From assembly GCF_020217485.1 (NCBI RefSeq), contig NZ_JAEKMI010000030.1:1-54381 (forward strand): a stretch of 54,381 bases of DNA. Direction: 5' to 3'. A program made the position numbers and the translations under genes. This document shows positions 23,412-32,942 of this stretch, in pieces. Source of the DNA: Mycobacterium sp. WUMAC-067. GTDB lineage: Bacteria > Actinomycetota > Actinomycetes > Mycobacteriales > Mycobacteriaceae. The notes beneath the pieces were generated by a model, which saw only the letters and a list, made by a program, of their open reading frames with translations, had not been told where the DNA came from and ran no database searches. Positions within the stretch are counted from its first letter, which is position 1. Every line of letters begins with the position of its first letter.

Positions 23412-25330
23412 TAGACCTGCGCGGGCTCCTTTTCGACGGGCCCCAGCTGCCACGCGCCGCCGCCGAGCAGGTGGAGCTGCTGCTCGTGGTGCTGTTCGAC
23501 GGCGGGCCGATGGCTCACGCTGACCATGACGCACTCCGGCAGCTCCGCCCGAACCAATTGATACAGGGCGAATTCCAGGCCGGCGTCCAGCGCGGAGGTC
23601 GCCTCGTCGAGGAAGACCGCCTTCGGCCGGGTGAGCAGGACGCGCGCGAACGCGACGCGCTGCTGCTCGCCGGGGGACAGCACCTTGGCCCAGTCCTGTT
23701 CCTCGTCCAGCCGGCTGATGAGCGGCGCCAGAACAACCTTGGTGAGCACGTCGCGCAGTTGGTCATCGGAGACGCCGTCCGGCGAATTCGGGTAACACAC
23801 CACGGTGCGCAAAGTGCCGAGCGGCACATATGGCAACTGCGACAAGAACATCGTCTCGTTGTCGCCATCCGGACGGCACAGCGTTCCCGAGGCGTACGGC
23901 CACAATTCGGCCAGGCTGCGCAGCAGCGTCGTCTTGCCGGCTCCGGAGCGTCCGGTGATCACCAGGCTGTCGCCCAAATCGAGCTGGATGTCCAGCGAGT
24001 CGACCAGCTGGTCGCCCTCCGGCGTGCGCACCTCGATGCCGCGCAGTTCGACCGCGGTCTCCTCGCTGGGTTTGACGAGAATGGTGGGCAGCGCGCGGCC
24101 CTTGTCGTTCGCGTCGACGAGGCCGTGCAAACGGATGATCGCCGCCCGGAAGGCCGCGAACGCGTCATAGTTGTTGCGGAAGAACGACAGTGAGTCGTTG
24201 ATGTTGCCGAAAGCCTGCGCGGTCTGGGTGACATCGCCGAAAGCGATCTCCCCGCTGAACAGGCGCGGCGCCTGAATCGCCAACGGCAGCGGAATGATGG
24301 TCTGCGTCGCCGACCAGTTCCATCCATTGAAGATGATGGTCCGGCGGACGTACCTGCGGTAGTTGTCGATGATCGGCGTGAAGCGCCGCCACAATTGGGT
24401 GCGTTCGACGCGCTCGCCACGGTAGAAGCCCACCGCCTCCGCGGCGTCGCGCAACCGCACCAGGGCGTAACGGAACGCGGCGTTGAGTTTCTCGTTGTTG
24501 AAGCTCAGCCAAATCAGCGGGCGCCCAAGCCAAATCGCGACCACCGTCACGATCAAGACATAGACCAGGACGGTCCAGAACATCGCACGCGGCACGTTCA
24601 CACCGAAGAGATCGAAGTCCCCGGACAGGTTCCACAGGATCGCGGCGAACGAGATCACCGACGCCACCGCGTTGACGGCACCGAACAGCAGGGTGCTGGT
24701 CGTCCCGTTGGACGGGATGTTCGGGGTGCCACCCACCCCCGCGGTGAAGATGTCGATATCCTGTTGGATGCGCTGATCGGGGTTGTCAATCGTCTTGTCG
24801 ATGAACAGATCCCGGTAATAGGCCCGGCCCGCGAGCCAGTCGTCGGTGAGATGGCCCGTCAGCCACATGCGCCAGGCGATGATGAACCGCTGCGTCAGGT
24901 AGATGTCGAGGATCACCCGGGCGATGAAGATGGCCGCCAGCAGGATGAAGATCCCGAGCGAGACCCAAAAGTTGTGGATCCCGGAATGTTTGACTTCGTC
25001 GTTACCCGTGGCGAGCCCTTTGAGTGCCACCTGCAACGCCGTGTACATGTCGTTGCTCTGATAGCTGAACAGCACGTTGAGCCGGACCGAGAACAGCACC
25101 AGCAGTAGCAGCACACCGAGCCCCAGCCACGCCTTGACGCTGGTCGGCCCGACGAAGTAGCCGCGCGTGATCCGCCAGAATTGGCGGCCCCACGGGGTCA
25201 GATACCTGGCGGCGACCAGCGCGGCCAACAGGCAGACGGCACCGATGACCCACGCGATGGCGAGCCACTGCAGGGAATCCTGAAATGCCGACGACCAATC
25301 GATGGACGGTTTGAACAGCTTCGAGTCCAA
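23411..25330 (-). CDS. bacA: BacA-like ABC transporter (Rv1819c type)
   Basis: A single-chain ABC exporter-fold transporter of 639 residues, identical in length to Rv1819c. That protein is known to import vitamin B12 and hydrophilic peptides such as bleomycin and affects chronic infection. Six membrane helices of the SbmA/BacA type occupy residues ~20-330. The nucleotide-binding domain follows, with Walker A GRSGAGKT (~458-465), signature LSPGEQQR (~550) and Walker B AVFLDEATSAL (~568). It lies divergently from ilvG with a 70-base gap. PE_PGRS33, the neighbour in M. tuberculosis, is absent. Confidence 0.93.
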   Translation of the reverse strand: MDSKLFKPSIDWSSAFQDSLQWLAIAWVIGAVCLLAALVAARYLTPWGRQFWRITRGYFVGPTSVKAWLGLGVLLLLVLFSVRLNVLFSYQSNDMYTALQVALKGLATGNDEVKHSGIHNFWVSLGIFILLAAIFIARVILDIYLTQRFIIAWRMWLTGHLTDDWLAGRAYYRDLFIDKTIDNPDQRIQQDIDIFTAGVGGTPNIPSNGTTSTLLFGAVNAVASVISFAAILWNLSGDFDLFGVNVPRAMFWTVLVYVLIVTVVAIWLGRPLIWLSFNNEKLNAAFRYALVRLRDAAEAVGFYRGERVERTQLWRRFTPIIDNYRRYVRRTIIFNGWNWSATQTIIPLPLAIQAPRLFSGEIAFGDVTQTAQAFGNINDSLSFFRNNYDAFAAFRAAIIRLHGLVDANDKGRALPTILVKPSEETAVELRGIEVRTPEGDQLVDSLDIQLDLGDSLVITGRSGAGKTTLLRSLAELWPYASGTLCRPDGDNETMFLSQLPYVPLGTLRTVVCYPNSPDGVSDDQLRDVLTKVVLAPLISRLDEEQDWAKVLSPGEQQRVAFARVLLTRPKAVFLDEATSALDAGLEFALYQLVRAELPECVMVSVSHRPAVEQHHEQQLHLLGGGAWQLGPVEKEPAQV

Positions 25331-25400
25331 TTTCGGCGTCTCCTTCTGCGGTCGGCACTTCCCCGCAAGCTACCCGAGCGGTTCTCGCTAGGCTGCGCAG

Positions 25401-27050
25401 ATGAGCGCCGATCTGTCCAGCCAGACCGTACATGCCGGCCGCCTCGTCGCGCGGCGCCTGCGGGCCAGCGGAATCGACACCGTCTTCACACTGTCCGGCG
25501 GTCACCTGTTCTCGATCTACGACGGCTGCCGCGACGAGGGTATCCGGCTGATCGACACCCGCCACGAACAGACCGCGACCTTCGCCGCCGAGGGCTGGTC
25601 GAAGGTGACCAGGAGCCCGGGCGTGGCGGCGCTGACCGCGGGGCCGGGCATCACCAACGGGATGAGCGCGATGGCGGCGGCGCAGCAGAACCAGTCGCCC
25701 CTGGTGGTGCTGGGCGGCCGCGCGCCGGCACAGCGCTGGGGGATGGGCTCGCTGCAGGAGATCGACCACGTGCCGTTCGTGGCGCCGCTGGCGCGGTTCG
25801 CCGCCACCGCGCAGTCGGCCGACGAGGCCGGGCGCCTCGTCGATGACGCGTTGCGCGCCGCGGTCGGTGCGCCGTCGGGCGTGGGTTTCGTCGACTTCCC
25901 GATGGACCACGTGTTCTCCATGCCGGACGACCCCGACGTGTTGGGGCGCCCCGGGGCCCTCGTCGACGTGCCGCCGGGGCCCGCACCGGATGACCAGGCG
26001 CTGACCCGAGCCGTCGGTCTACTGGCGGCGGCGAAGCGCCCTGTCATCATGGCCGGCACCAACGTGTGGTGGGGGCACGGCGAAGCCGCGCTGCTGCGCC
26101 TGGCCGAGGAACTCCAGATCCCCGTGTTGATGAACGGGATGGCCCGCGGCGCGGTCCCGGCCGACCATGCGTTGGCGTTTTCCCGGGCGCGCGGAAAAGC
26201 CTTGGGGGAGGCCGACGTTGCGCTGATCGTCGGCGTGCCGATGGATTTCCGGCTCGGCTTCGGCGCGGTGTTCGGGCAACAGACCCAGCTCGTCGTGGTC
26301 GACCGTGTCCAACCCGAGCGACGCCATCCGCGGCCGGTGCAGGCCGAGCTCTACGGCGACCTGCTGACGATCCTGGCGGCGCTGGCCACCGCCGGCGGCG
26401 CCGGGCACCGAGAGTGGATCGAGGAACTGCGAGCGGCCGAGACCGCGGCGCGCGCCAAGGAGACTGCCGAGCTCGCCGACGACCGCGTCCCCCTGCACCC
26501 CATGCGGGTGTACGCGGAGTTGGCGCCCATGCTGGACCGCGACGCCATCGTCGTGATCGACGCCGGCGATTTCGGGTCCTACGCCGGCCGGGTGATCGAC
26601 AGCTATCTGCCGGGGTGCTGGCTGGACAGCGGGCCGTTCGGCTGCCTGGGTTCGGGCCCGGGCTATGCCCTGGCCGCCAAGCTGGCCCGGCCGGAGCGCC
26701 AGGTGGTCCTGTTGCAGGGCGACGGCGCGTTCGGCTTCAGCGGGATGGAATGGGACACCCTGGTCCGGCACAACGTGCCCGTCGTGTCGGTGATCGGCAA
26801 CAACGGAATCTGGGGTTTGGAAAAGCACCCCATGGAGGCGTTGTACGGCTATTCGGTGGTGGCCGAGTTGCGCCCGGGGACCCGCTACGACGAGGTGGCG
26901 CGCGCCCTGGGCGCCCACGGCGAGCTGGTCGCCGCGCCCGGCGAGCTGCGGCCCGCCCTGGAACGGGCCTTCGCCAGCGGCCTGCCCGCCGTCGTCAATG
27001 TGCTCACCGACCCGAACGTCGCCTATCCACGCCGATCCAACCTCGCGTGA
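25401..27050 (+). CDS. ilvG: Acetolactate-synthase-like ThDP enzyme IlvG
   Basis: A ThDP-dependent enzyme of the acetohydroxyacid synthase large-subunit family, 549 residues (547 in M. tuberculosis). The catalytic Glu is E55 (DTRHEQTATFAAEGW). The C-terminal ThDP/Mg2+ motif begins GDGAFGFSGMEW near 440 and extends to VIGNNGIWG. No regulatory small subunit is adjacent, and IlvB1 is the main valine/isoleucine enzyme in mycobacteria. An oxalyl-CoA decarboxylase or other ThDP lyase activity is therefore equally possible. It lies 37 bases before secA2 on the same strand. Confidence 0.88.
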   Translation: MSADLSSQTVHAGRLVARRLRASGIDTVFTLSGGHLFSIYDGCRDEGIRLIDTRHEQTATFAAEGWSKVTRSPGVAALTAGPGITNGMSAMAAAQQNQSPLVVLGGRAPAQRWGMGSLQEIDHVPFVAPLARFAATAQSADEAGRLVDDALRAAVGAPSGVGFVDFPMDHVFSMPDDPDVLGRPGALVDVPPGPAPDDQALTRAVGLLAAAKRPVIMAGTNVWWGHGEAALLRLAEELQIPVLMNGMARGAVPADHALAFSRARGKALGEADVALIVGVPMDFRLGFGAVFGQQTQLVVVDRVQPERRHPRPVQAELYGDLLTILAALATAGGAGHREWIEELRAAETAARAKETAELADDRVPLHPMRVYAELAPMLDRDAIVVIDAGDFGSYAGRVIDSYLPGCWLDSGPFGCLGSGPGYALAAKLARPERQVVLLQGDGAFGFSGMEWDTLVRHNVPVVSVIGNNGIWGLEKHPMEALYGYSVVAELRPGTRYDEVARALGAHGELVAAPGELRPALERAFASGLPAVVNVLTDPNVAYPRRSNLA

Positions 27051-27087
27051 TGGAAGTGCGCGGCGGCCCACCGCGTACCGTTGACCT

Positions 27088-29412
27088 GTGCCTAAGACGA
27101 CCCGCGCTCAACCCGGCCGGCTGAGCAGCCGCTTCTGGAAGCTGCTCGGCGCTAGCACTGAAAAGGACCGCAGCCGCTCTCTCACCCAGGTCACCGACTC
27201 GTCGGAATACGACGACGAGGCGGCCGGTCTGACCGACGAGCAGCTCCGCAAGGCGGCCGGGCTGCTCAACCTCGAGGACCTCGCTGACTCCGAGGACATC
27301 CCGCAGTTCCTCGCGATCGCCCGGGAGGCGGGCGAGCGGGCCAGCGGGTTGCGTCCATTCGATGTGCAGCTGCTCGGGGCGCTGCGGATGCTGGCCGGCG
27401 ACGTGATCGAGATGGCCACCGGTGAGGGCAAAACCCTGGCCGGCGCGATCGCCGCGGCCGGGTACGCGCTCGCCGGGCGGCACGTGCACGTGGTGACGAT
27501 CAACGACTACCTGGCGCGTCGTGACGCGGAATGGATGGGCCCGCTGATCGAGGCCATGGGGCTGACGGTCGGCTGGATCACCGCCGAGTCGTCCAGCGAA
27601 GAGCGCAAGGCGGCCTACGGCTGCGACGTCACCTACGCCTCGGTCAACGAGATCGGCTTCGACGTGCTGCGCGACCAGCTGGTGACCGACGTCGACGACC
27701 TGGTGTCGCCCAACCCCGACGTGGCCCTCATCGACGAGGCCGACTCGGTGCTGGTCGACGAGGCGCTGGTGCCGCTGGTGCTGGCGGGGACCACCCATCG
27801 GGAGACGCCGCGACTCGAAATCATCAGGCTGGTCGGCGAACTGAGCGCCGATACCGACTTCGACACGGACTCCGACAGCCGCAACGTCCACCTGACCGAG
27901 GCCGGCGCGCGCAAGGTCGAAAAGGCGCTCGGCGGCATCGATCTGTACTCCGAGGAGCACGTCGGCACCACGCTGACCGAGGTCAACGTCGCGCTGCACG
28001 CGCACGTGCTGCTGCAACGCGACGTGCACTACATCGTCCGCGACGACGCGGTGCATCTGATCAATTCCTCGCGCGGCCGCATCGCGCAACTGCAGCGCTG
28101 GCCCGACGGGCTGCAGGCCGCCGTCGAGGCCAAGGAGGGCATCGAGACCACCGAGACCGGCGAGGTGCTCGACACGATCACCGTGCAGGCGCTGATCAAC
28201 CGCTACGCCACCGTGTGCGGCATGACCGGCACCGCGCTGGCCGCCGGCGAGCAGCTGCGCCAGTTCTACAAGCTCGGTGTGTCGCCAATTCCGCCGAACA
28301 AGCCCAACATTCGCGAAGACGAGTCCGACCGGGTCTACATCACGGGCGCGGCCAAGAACGACGCGATCGTCGCGCACATCGCCGACGTCCACGAGACCGG
28401 GCAGCCGGTGCTGGTCGGCACCCGCGACGTCGCCGAGTCCGAGGACCTGCACGAACGGCTGTTGCGCCGCGGCGTGCCCGCGGTGGTGCTCAACGCGAAG
28501 AACGACGCCGAGGAAGCCCAGGTGATCGCCGAGGCCGGTAAGTTCGGCGTGGTCACCGTGTCGACACAGATGGCCGGGCGCGGCACCGACATCCGGCTCG
28601 GGGGATCCGACGAAGCCGACCACGACCGCGTCGCCGAGCTGGGCGGGCTGCACGTCGTGGGCACCGGCCGGCACCACACCGAGCGGCTGGACAACCAGCT
28701 GCGGGGCCGCGCCGGGCGCCAGGGCGACCCGGGGTCGTCGGTGTTCTTCTCCAGCTGGGAAGACGACGTCGTGGCGGCCAACCTCGACCACAACAAGCTG
28801 CCGATGGAGACCGACGAGGACGGCCGGATCGTCAGCCCCAAGGCGGCCGGGCTGCTCGACCATGCCCAGCGGGTCGCCGAGGGCCGCATGCTCGACGTGC
28901 ACGCGAACACCTGGCGCTACAACCAGTTGATCGCCCAGCAGCGCGCCATCATCGTCGATCGACGAAATACGTTGCTGCGCACCGCGACCGCGCGTGAGGA
29001 ACTCGCCGAGCTGGCGCCGAAGCGCTACGAGGAACTGGCCGAGGAAATCTCCGAAGAACGCCTCGAGACGATCTGCCGGCAGATCATGCTCTATCACCTG
29101 GACCGCGGCTGGGCCGACCATCTGGCGTACCTGGCCGACATCCGCGAGAGCATCCACTTGCGGGCGCTGGGCCGGCAGAATCCGCTGGACGAGTTTCACC
29201 GGTTGGCGGTCGACGCGTTCGCGTCGCTGGCCGCGGACGCGGTCGAGGCGGCCCAACAGACCTTCGAAACCGCGAACGTCCTCGAAGAGGAGCAGGGACT
29301 GGACCTGTCCAAGCTGGCGCGGCCGACGTCGACGTGGACATACATGGTCAACGACAACCCGCTGTCGGATGACACGCTGTCCACCCTCAGCCTGCCCGGC
29401 GTGTTCCGCTAG
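27088..29412 (+). CDS. secA2: Accessory Sec ATPase SecA2
   Basis: SecA2 is the second, non-essential SecA of mycobacteria; it drives export of a subset of proteins such as SodA and is required for virulence. The 774-residue product starts at GTG 27088 (MPKTTRAQPGRLSSRFWKLL), which aligns with residue ~31 of the annotated M. tuberculosis protein (808). Walker A is TGEGKT (~111-116) and the DEAD box is ALIDEADSVL (~212-221); MAGRGTDIRLGG is the second motor domain motif. It lacks the C-terminal zinc/SecB-binding tail, as expected for SecA2, and ends LSTLSLPGVFR. The gene leads into pgsA2 across a short repeat. Confidence 0.95.
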   Translation: MPKTTRAQPGRLSSRFWKLLGASTEKDRSRSLTQVTDSSEYDDEAAGLTDEQLRKAAGLLNLEDLADSEDIPQFLAIAREAGERASGLRPFDVQLLGALRMLAGDVIEMATGEGKTLAGAIAAAGYALAGRHVHVVTINDYLARRDAEWMGPLIEAMGLTVGWITAESSSEERKAAYGCDVTYASVNEIGFDVLRDQLVTDVDDLVSPNPDVALIDEADSVLVDEALVPLVLAGTTHRETPRLEIIRLVGELSADTDFDTDSDSRNVHLTEAGARKVEKALGGIDLYSEEHVGTTLTEVNVALHAHVLLQRDVHYIVRDDAVHLINSSRGRIAQLQRWPDGLQAAVEAKEGIETTETGEVLDTITVQALINRYATVCGMTGTALAAGEQLRQFYKLGVSPIPPNKPNIREDESDRVYITGAAKNDAIVAHIADVHETGQPVLVGTRDVAESEDLHERLLRRGVPAVVLNAKNDAEEAQVIAEAGKFGVVTVSTQMAGRGTDIRLGGSDEADHDRVAELGGLHVVGTGRHHTERLDNQLRGRAGRQGDPGSSVFFSSWEDDVVAANLDHNKLPMETDEDGRIVSPKAAGLLDHAQRVAEGRMLDVHANTWRYNQLIAQQRAIIVDRRNTLLRTATAREELAELAPKRYEELAEEISEERLETICRQIMLYHLDRGWADHLAYLADIRESIHLRALGRQNPLDEFHRLAVDAFASLAADAVEAAQQTFETANVLEEEQGLDLSKLARPTSTWTYMVNDNPLSDDTLSTLSLPGVFR

Positions 29413-29423
29413 ACCCACTCGCC

Positions 29424-29478
29424 GAGCGTGCGGCCAGCCGGGCGTTCGCGCCCGAGTGTGCGCCCAGCCGGGCGTTCG
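29424..29478. repeat. 30-bp-period tandem repeat between secA2 and pgsA2
   Basis: GAGCGTGCGGCCAGCCGGGC (29424) with GTTCG recurs 30 bases later as GAGTGTGCGCCCAGCCGGGC (29454) with GTTCG; the two 25-base units differ at two positions. The GCCGGGCG core could form short hairpins. It looks like an intergenic mycobacterial repeat in two units and may vary between strains. Confidence 0.75.
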
Positions 29479-29506
29479 GCGTGGAGTCGCGTTAAGGTCA
29501 CGGCTC

Positions 29507-30136
29507 ATGGAGCCGGTGCTTCCGCCCAACCGGGTGCTGACGGTCCCCAACGCGCTCAGCGTCATCCGCCTGGCGCTCATTCCGGTGTTCATCTACGCCT
29601 TGCTGGTGACGCACGCCCACGGATGGGCCGTCGCGATCTTGATGTTCAGCGGCGCCTCGGACTGGGCCGACGGCAAGATCGCGCGGCTGCTCAATCAGTC
29701 CTCGCGCCTGGGTGTGCTGCTCGACCCCGCCGTCGACCGCCTCTACATGGTCGCCGTCCCCGTGGTGATGGCGTTCAGCGGGATCGTGCCGTGGTGGTTC
29801 GTCGTCATCCTGCTCGCCCGCGATAGCCTGCTGGCCGCGACGCTGCCCCTGCTGTGGAGCCGCGGACTCACGGCGCTGCCGGTGACCTACATCGGCAAGG
29901 CCGCGACGTTCGCGCTGATGTCGGGCTTCCCGCTGGTGCTGCTGGGCACGTGGGACGCGCTGTGGAGCCGCGTGGTGGGCGCCTGCGGGTGGGCCTTCCT
30001 GATCTGGGGCTTGTATGGCTACCTGTGGGCGTTCGTGCAGTATGCGGTCCAGATGACGCTGGTGCTGCGCCGCATGCCCAAGGTCGATCGCGGGTCGCGC
30101 CCGTCGGCCGTGGCGAAAGCGACCGACCATGGCTGA
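29507..30136 (+). CDS. pgsA2: CDP-alcohol phosphatidyltransferase family membrane enzyme PgsA2
   Basis: The 209-residue integral membrane enzyme carries the full CDP-alcohol phosphotransferase signature: D52, D55-G56, A59-R60, G69, D73 and D77 (DWADGKIARLL then GVLLDPAVDRL). Six membrane helices are predicted by eye. It is named phosphatidylglycerophosphate synthase 2, but in mycobacteria the PgsA paralogs include cardiolipin synthase, so the acceptor is uncertain. ATG 29507 matches the M. tuberculosis length exactly. Its end overlaps the next gene by 8 bases. Confidence 0.92.
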   Translation: MEPVLPPNRVLTVPNALSVIRLALIPVFIYALLVTHAHGWAVAILMFSGASDWADGKIARLLNQSSRLGVLLDPAVDRLYMVAVPVVMAFSGIVPWWFVVILLARDSLLAATLPLLWSRGLTALPVTYIGKAATFALMSGFPLVLLGTWDALWSRVVGACGWAFLIWGLYGYLWAFVQYAVQMTLVLRRMPKVDRGSRPSAVAKATDHG

Positions 30137-31043
30137 CGTGGACCGCAGGCTCGGCGGCTACGACCCCAACGCCGGTCACAGCGCGCACGTGGCGGCGCGG
30201 CCACAACACATTCCGGTGCCCTCCCTGCTGCGCGCGCTGCTGTCCGAGCACCTGGATCCCGGCTACGCCGCGGCGGCGGCCAGGCGAGCGACCACCGAAG
30301 GACGCCAACGTGCCTTCGGCTGGCTCTGGCAGGCGTTGGCGGCGCTGCTCATCGCGACGGTCTTCGCCGCCGCGGTCGCGCAGGCCCGTTCGGTCGCGCC
30401 CGGGGTGCGCGACGCCCAGCAACTGCTGTTGGGCAACGTGCGGTCGGCGGAGGGCTCCGCGACCAAGCTGGCCCAGCGCCGCAACCAGCTCTCCACGCGA
30501 CTCGACGACGTGCAGCGCCACGCGCTGGCCGACGACGCCGAGGGGCAGCGGCTGCTGAAACGCCTCGACGCGCTCAGCCTCGCGGCCGGCAGCACGGCGA
30601 TCATCGGTCCCGGCCTGAAGCTGACCGTGACCGATCCGGGCGCCAGCCCGAACCTTTCCGACGTGTCCAAGCAGCGGGTCAGCGGCAGCAGGCAGATCAT
30701 CCTCGACCGCGACCTGCAGCTGGTGGTCAACTCGTTGTGGGCCAGCGGCGCCGAGGCGATCTCGGTCGGCGGCGTGCGGATCGGGCCCAACGTGACCATC
30801 CGGCAAGCCGGCGGCGCGATCCTCGTCGACAACAACCCGACCAGCAGTCCGTACACGATCCTGGCCATCGGGGCGCCGCGGTCGATGCGCGATGTCTTCG
30901 ACAACAGCCCGGGGCTGCAGCGCCTGAGGCTGCTGGAGATTTCCTACGGCGTGGTGGTTACGGTGGATGTCGCCGACGGTCTTTCGCTGCCTGCCGGATC
31001 CGTCCGGGATGTCAAGTTCGCCAAGCAGATTGGGCCACAGTGA
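30129..31043 (+). CDS. DUF881 membrane-anchored protein (Rv1823-like)
   Basis: A 304-residue protein with one membrane helix near residues 65-86 (WLWQALAALLIATVFAAAVAQ). A coiled-coil-like stretch (TKLAQRRNQLSTRLDDVQ) follows, then an extracytoplasmic DUF881 domain containing QLVVNSLWASGAEAISVGG and SSPYTILAIG. DUF881 proteins occur near small membrane proteins and division genes in Gram-positives; their task is unclear. The start overlaps pgsA2 by 8 bases. With the small protein at 31093 and the second DUF881 at 31450 it forms a three-gene unit, as in M. tuberculosis Rv1823-1825. Confidence 0.88.
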   Translation: MADVDRRLGGYDPNAGHSAHVAARPQHIPVPSLLRALLSEHLDPGYAAAAARRATTEGRQRAFGWLWQALAALLIATVFAAAVAQARSVAPGVRDAQQLLLGNVRSAEGSATKLAQRRNQLSTRLDDVQRHALADDAEGQRLLKRLDALSLAAGSTAIIGPGLKLTVTDPGASPNLSDVSKQRVSGSRQIILDRDLQLVVNSLWASGAEAISVGGVRIGPNVTIRQAGGAILVDNNPTSSPYTILAIGAPRSMRDVFDNSPGLQRLRLLEISYGVVVTVDVADGLSLPAGSVRDVKFAKQIGPQ

Positions 31044-31092
31044 GAAAAGTCCCGACCAGACAGCTTCGCCTGTGCGAGACGGGAAACCCCGC

Positions 31093-31425
31093 ATGATCGG
31101 TCTCGCGGCGCTGGCGATCGGCATCGTGCTCGGCCTGGTGTTTCACCCCGCGGTGCCCGAAGTCGTCCAGCCCTATCTGCCGATCGCGGTGGTCGCGGCC
31201 CTCGATGCCGTGTTCGGTGGGTTGCGTGCCTATCTGGAACGGACCTTCGACCCCAAGGTCTTCGTGATTTCGTTCGTGTTCAACGTCTTCGTGGCCGCGC
31301 TCATCGTCTACGTCGGCGACCAACTGGGTGTGGGCACCCAGTTGTCCACGGCCATCATCGTCGTGCTGGGCATTCGCATCTTCGGCAACGCCGCGGCCCT
31401 GCGCCGCCGGCTGTTCGGGGCGTGA
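31093..31425 (+). CDS. Small basic membrane protein, DUF1290 (Rv1824-like)
   Basis: A 110-residue protein nearly made of membrane helices: MIGLAALAIGIVLGLVFHP, YLPIAVVAALDAVFGGLRA, VFVISFVFNVFVAALIVY and STAIIVVLGIRIFGNAAALR, ending in the basic RRRLFGA. This is the Sbp/DUF1290 family, often found next to DUF881 and ftsZ-region genes in other Gram-positives. ATG 31093 was chosen because hydrophobic text begins there; the GTG at the end of Rv1823-like runs into an early stop. Sandwiched between two DUF881 genes, it is probably their membrane partner. Confidence 0.85.
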   Translation: MIGLAALAIGIVLGLVFHPAVPEVVQPYLPIAVVAALDAVFGGLRAYLERTFDPKVFVISFVFNVFVAALIVYVGDQLGVGTQLSTAIIVVLGIRIFGNAAALRRRLFGA

Positions 31426-31449
31426 CGCCATGACCCGATCGAGCCCGGC

Positions 31450-32286
31450 GTGAGCCAGGATCCGGGAGATCGCGGCGCCGACGCGGCGCCGGATCCGGGC
31501 GCGCCGCGCGGACGTCACGAACTGCCCGGGAAACACCCCCGTCCCGAGATCGGGCCGCTGCGCCGGCGCGGATTGTCCGGCATGCTGCGCGGCGGCCGCT
31601 CCCGACTGGGTTTCGCGACGCTGGCCGTGCTGCTGTGTCTGCTTCTCGGCATCGCCATCGTCACCCAGGTCCGCCAGACCGAATCGGGCGATTCGCTGGA
31701 CACGGCCCGGCCCGCGGACCTGTTGGTGCTGCTGGATTCGTTGCGGCAGCGCGAAGGCACCCTCCGCGGCGAGGTGAACGAGCTGGAGAACACGCTGAAT
31801 TCACTGCAGGCGTCCGGCAACAACGACCAGGCCGCCATCCAGTCCGCCCAATCCAGGCTCGCGGCGCTGTCCATCCTGGTCGGCGCCGTGGGCGCCACCG
31901 GGCCCGGCGTCACCGTCACGATCGAGGACCCCGGGCCGGGGGTTTCCCCCGAGGCGATGCTCGACGTGATCAACGAGTTGCGTGCCGCCGGGGCCGAGGC
32001 GATCGAAATCAACGATGCGCACCAGTCCGTGCGGGTGGGCGTCGACACCTGGGTCGCCGGTGTGCCCGGGTCGCTGACCGTCGACTCCAAGACGCTGTCG
32101 CCCGCGTATTCGATTCTGGCGATTGGTGATCCGCCCACCCTGGCCGCGGCGATGAACATCCCCGGCGGCGCGCAGGACACGGTCAAACGCGTCGGTGCGC
32201 GGATGTCCGTCCAGCAGTCCGACCGGGTGGACGTGACCACCTTGCGGCAACCAAAACCGCACCAATACGCTCAGCCCGTCAAGTGA
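31450..32286 (+). CDS. DUF881 membrane-anchored protein (Rv1825-like)
   Basis: The 278-residue product has a Pro/Arg-rich cytosolic N-terminus (~1-50), one membrane helix (FATLAVLLCLLLGIAIVTQV, ~55-74), a coiled-coil region (LLDSLRQREGTLRGEVNELE) and a DUF881 domain with EAMLDVINELRAAGAEAIEIND and LSPAYSILAIGDP. It is a paralog of the gene at 30129. GTG 31450 follows 24 bases after the small membrane gene. The topology suggests an envelope scaffold or peptidoglycan-linked role, but this is inference. It lies 28 bases before gcvH. Confidence 0.88.
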   Translation: MSQDPGDRGADAAPDPGAPRGRHELPGKHPRPEIGPLRRRGLSGMLRGGRSRLGFATLAVLLCLLLGIAIVTQVRQTESGDSLDTARPADLLVLLDSLRQREGTLRGEVNELENTLNSLQASGNNDQAAIQSAQSRLAALSILVGAVGATGPGVTVTIEDPGPGVSPEAMLDVINELRAAGAEAIEINDAHQSVRVGVDTWVAGVPGSLTVDSKTLSPAYSILAIGDPPTLAAAMNIPGGAQDTVKRVGARMSVQQSDRVDVTTLRQPKPHQYAQPVK

Positions 32287-32314
32287 GCATTTTTCCGAAC
32301 AGACAGGATCACTC

Positions 32315-32713
32315 GTGAGCGATATCCCGCCCGATCTGCACTACACCGCCGAACACGAGTGGGTTCGTCGAAGTGGTGATGACACCGTGCGGGTGGGCAT
32401 CACCGACTTCGCGCAGTCGGCGTTGGGCGATGTCGTTTTCGTACAGCTGCCCGACGTGGGCGCCGAGCTGACCGCCGGTGAATCCTTCGGCGAGGTCGAA
32501 TCCACGAAATCGGTGTCGGACTTGTACGCCCCGGTGTCGGGCAAAGTGTCGGCCGTCAACACCGACCTGGAAGGCAGCCCGCAACTGGTCAACTCCGATC
32601 CGTACGGGGCGGGCTGGTTGCTGGATGTGCAGGTATCCGACGTCGCCGCAGCGGAGTCCGCCATTTCTTCGTTGCTCGACGCGGAGGCCTACCGCGGAAC
32701 GCTGACCGAATGA
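32315..32713 (+). CDS. gcvH: Glycine cleavage system H protein
   Basis: GcvH carries the aminomethyl intermediate on a lipoyl arm between the P, T and L proteins of the glycine cleavage system. The 132-residue product has the hallmark HEWVRR, GITDFAQSALGDVVFVQLP and the lipoylation site at K65 within VESTKSVSDLYAPVSG. GTG 32315 follows AGGATCACTC. The decarboxylase partner gcvB is 3.3 kb downstream behind a glycine riboswitch; gcvT and lpd are elsewhere. garA follows after 229 bases with no gene; the gap probably holds the garA promoter. Confidence 0.95.
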   Translation: MSDIPPDLHYTAEHEWVRRSGDDTVRVGITDFAQSALGDVVFVQLPDVGAELTAGESFGEVESTKSVSDLYAPVSGKVSAVNTDLEGSPQLVNSDPYGAGWLLDVQVSDVAAAESAISSLLDAEAYRGTLTE

Positions 32714-32942
32714 CGGTTGCTAATGTCCCTGCAGCCCCGCACGGCCAGGCGAGCGGTGCAGCCGGCACACGGGGGGATCGCAGTTTCGGATCGTCAGGCG
32801 GTGGGCGCATTGCAGGCAGGTGCGCGGTACCGTCGACACATCTACCTTTTGAAGACCGGCAAACCGGGCAACACGACCTGGTGCGGAAGCCGGCCGAGCG
32901 GCCCGGACAGACAACGCCACAGCGGCCAGTGAGGAGCAGCGC

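Noticed and set aside
27004..29592. 862-codon open frame antisense to secA2
   Set aside because: It mirrors secA2, has low-complexity His/Arg/Gly-rich text with no domain, and arises from high third-position G+C.
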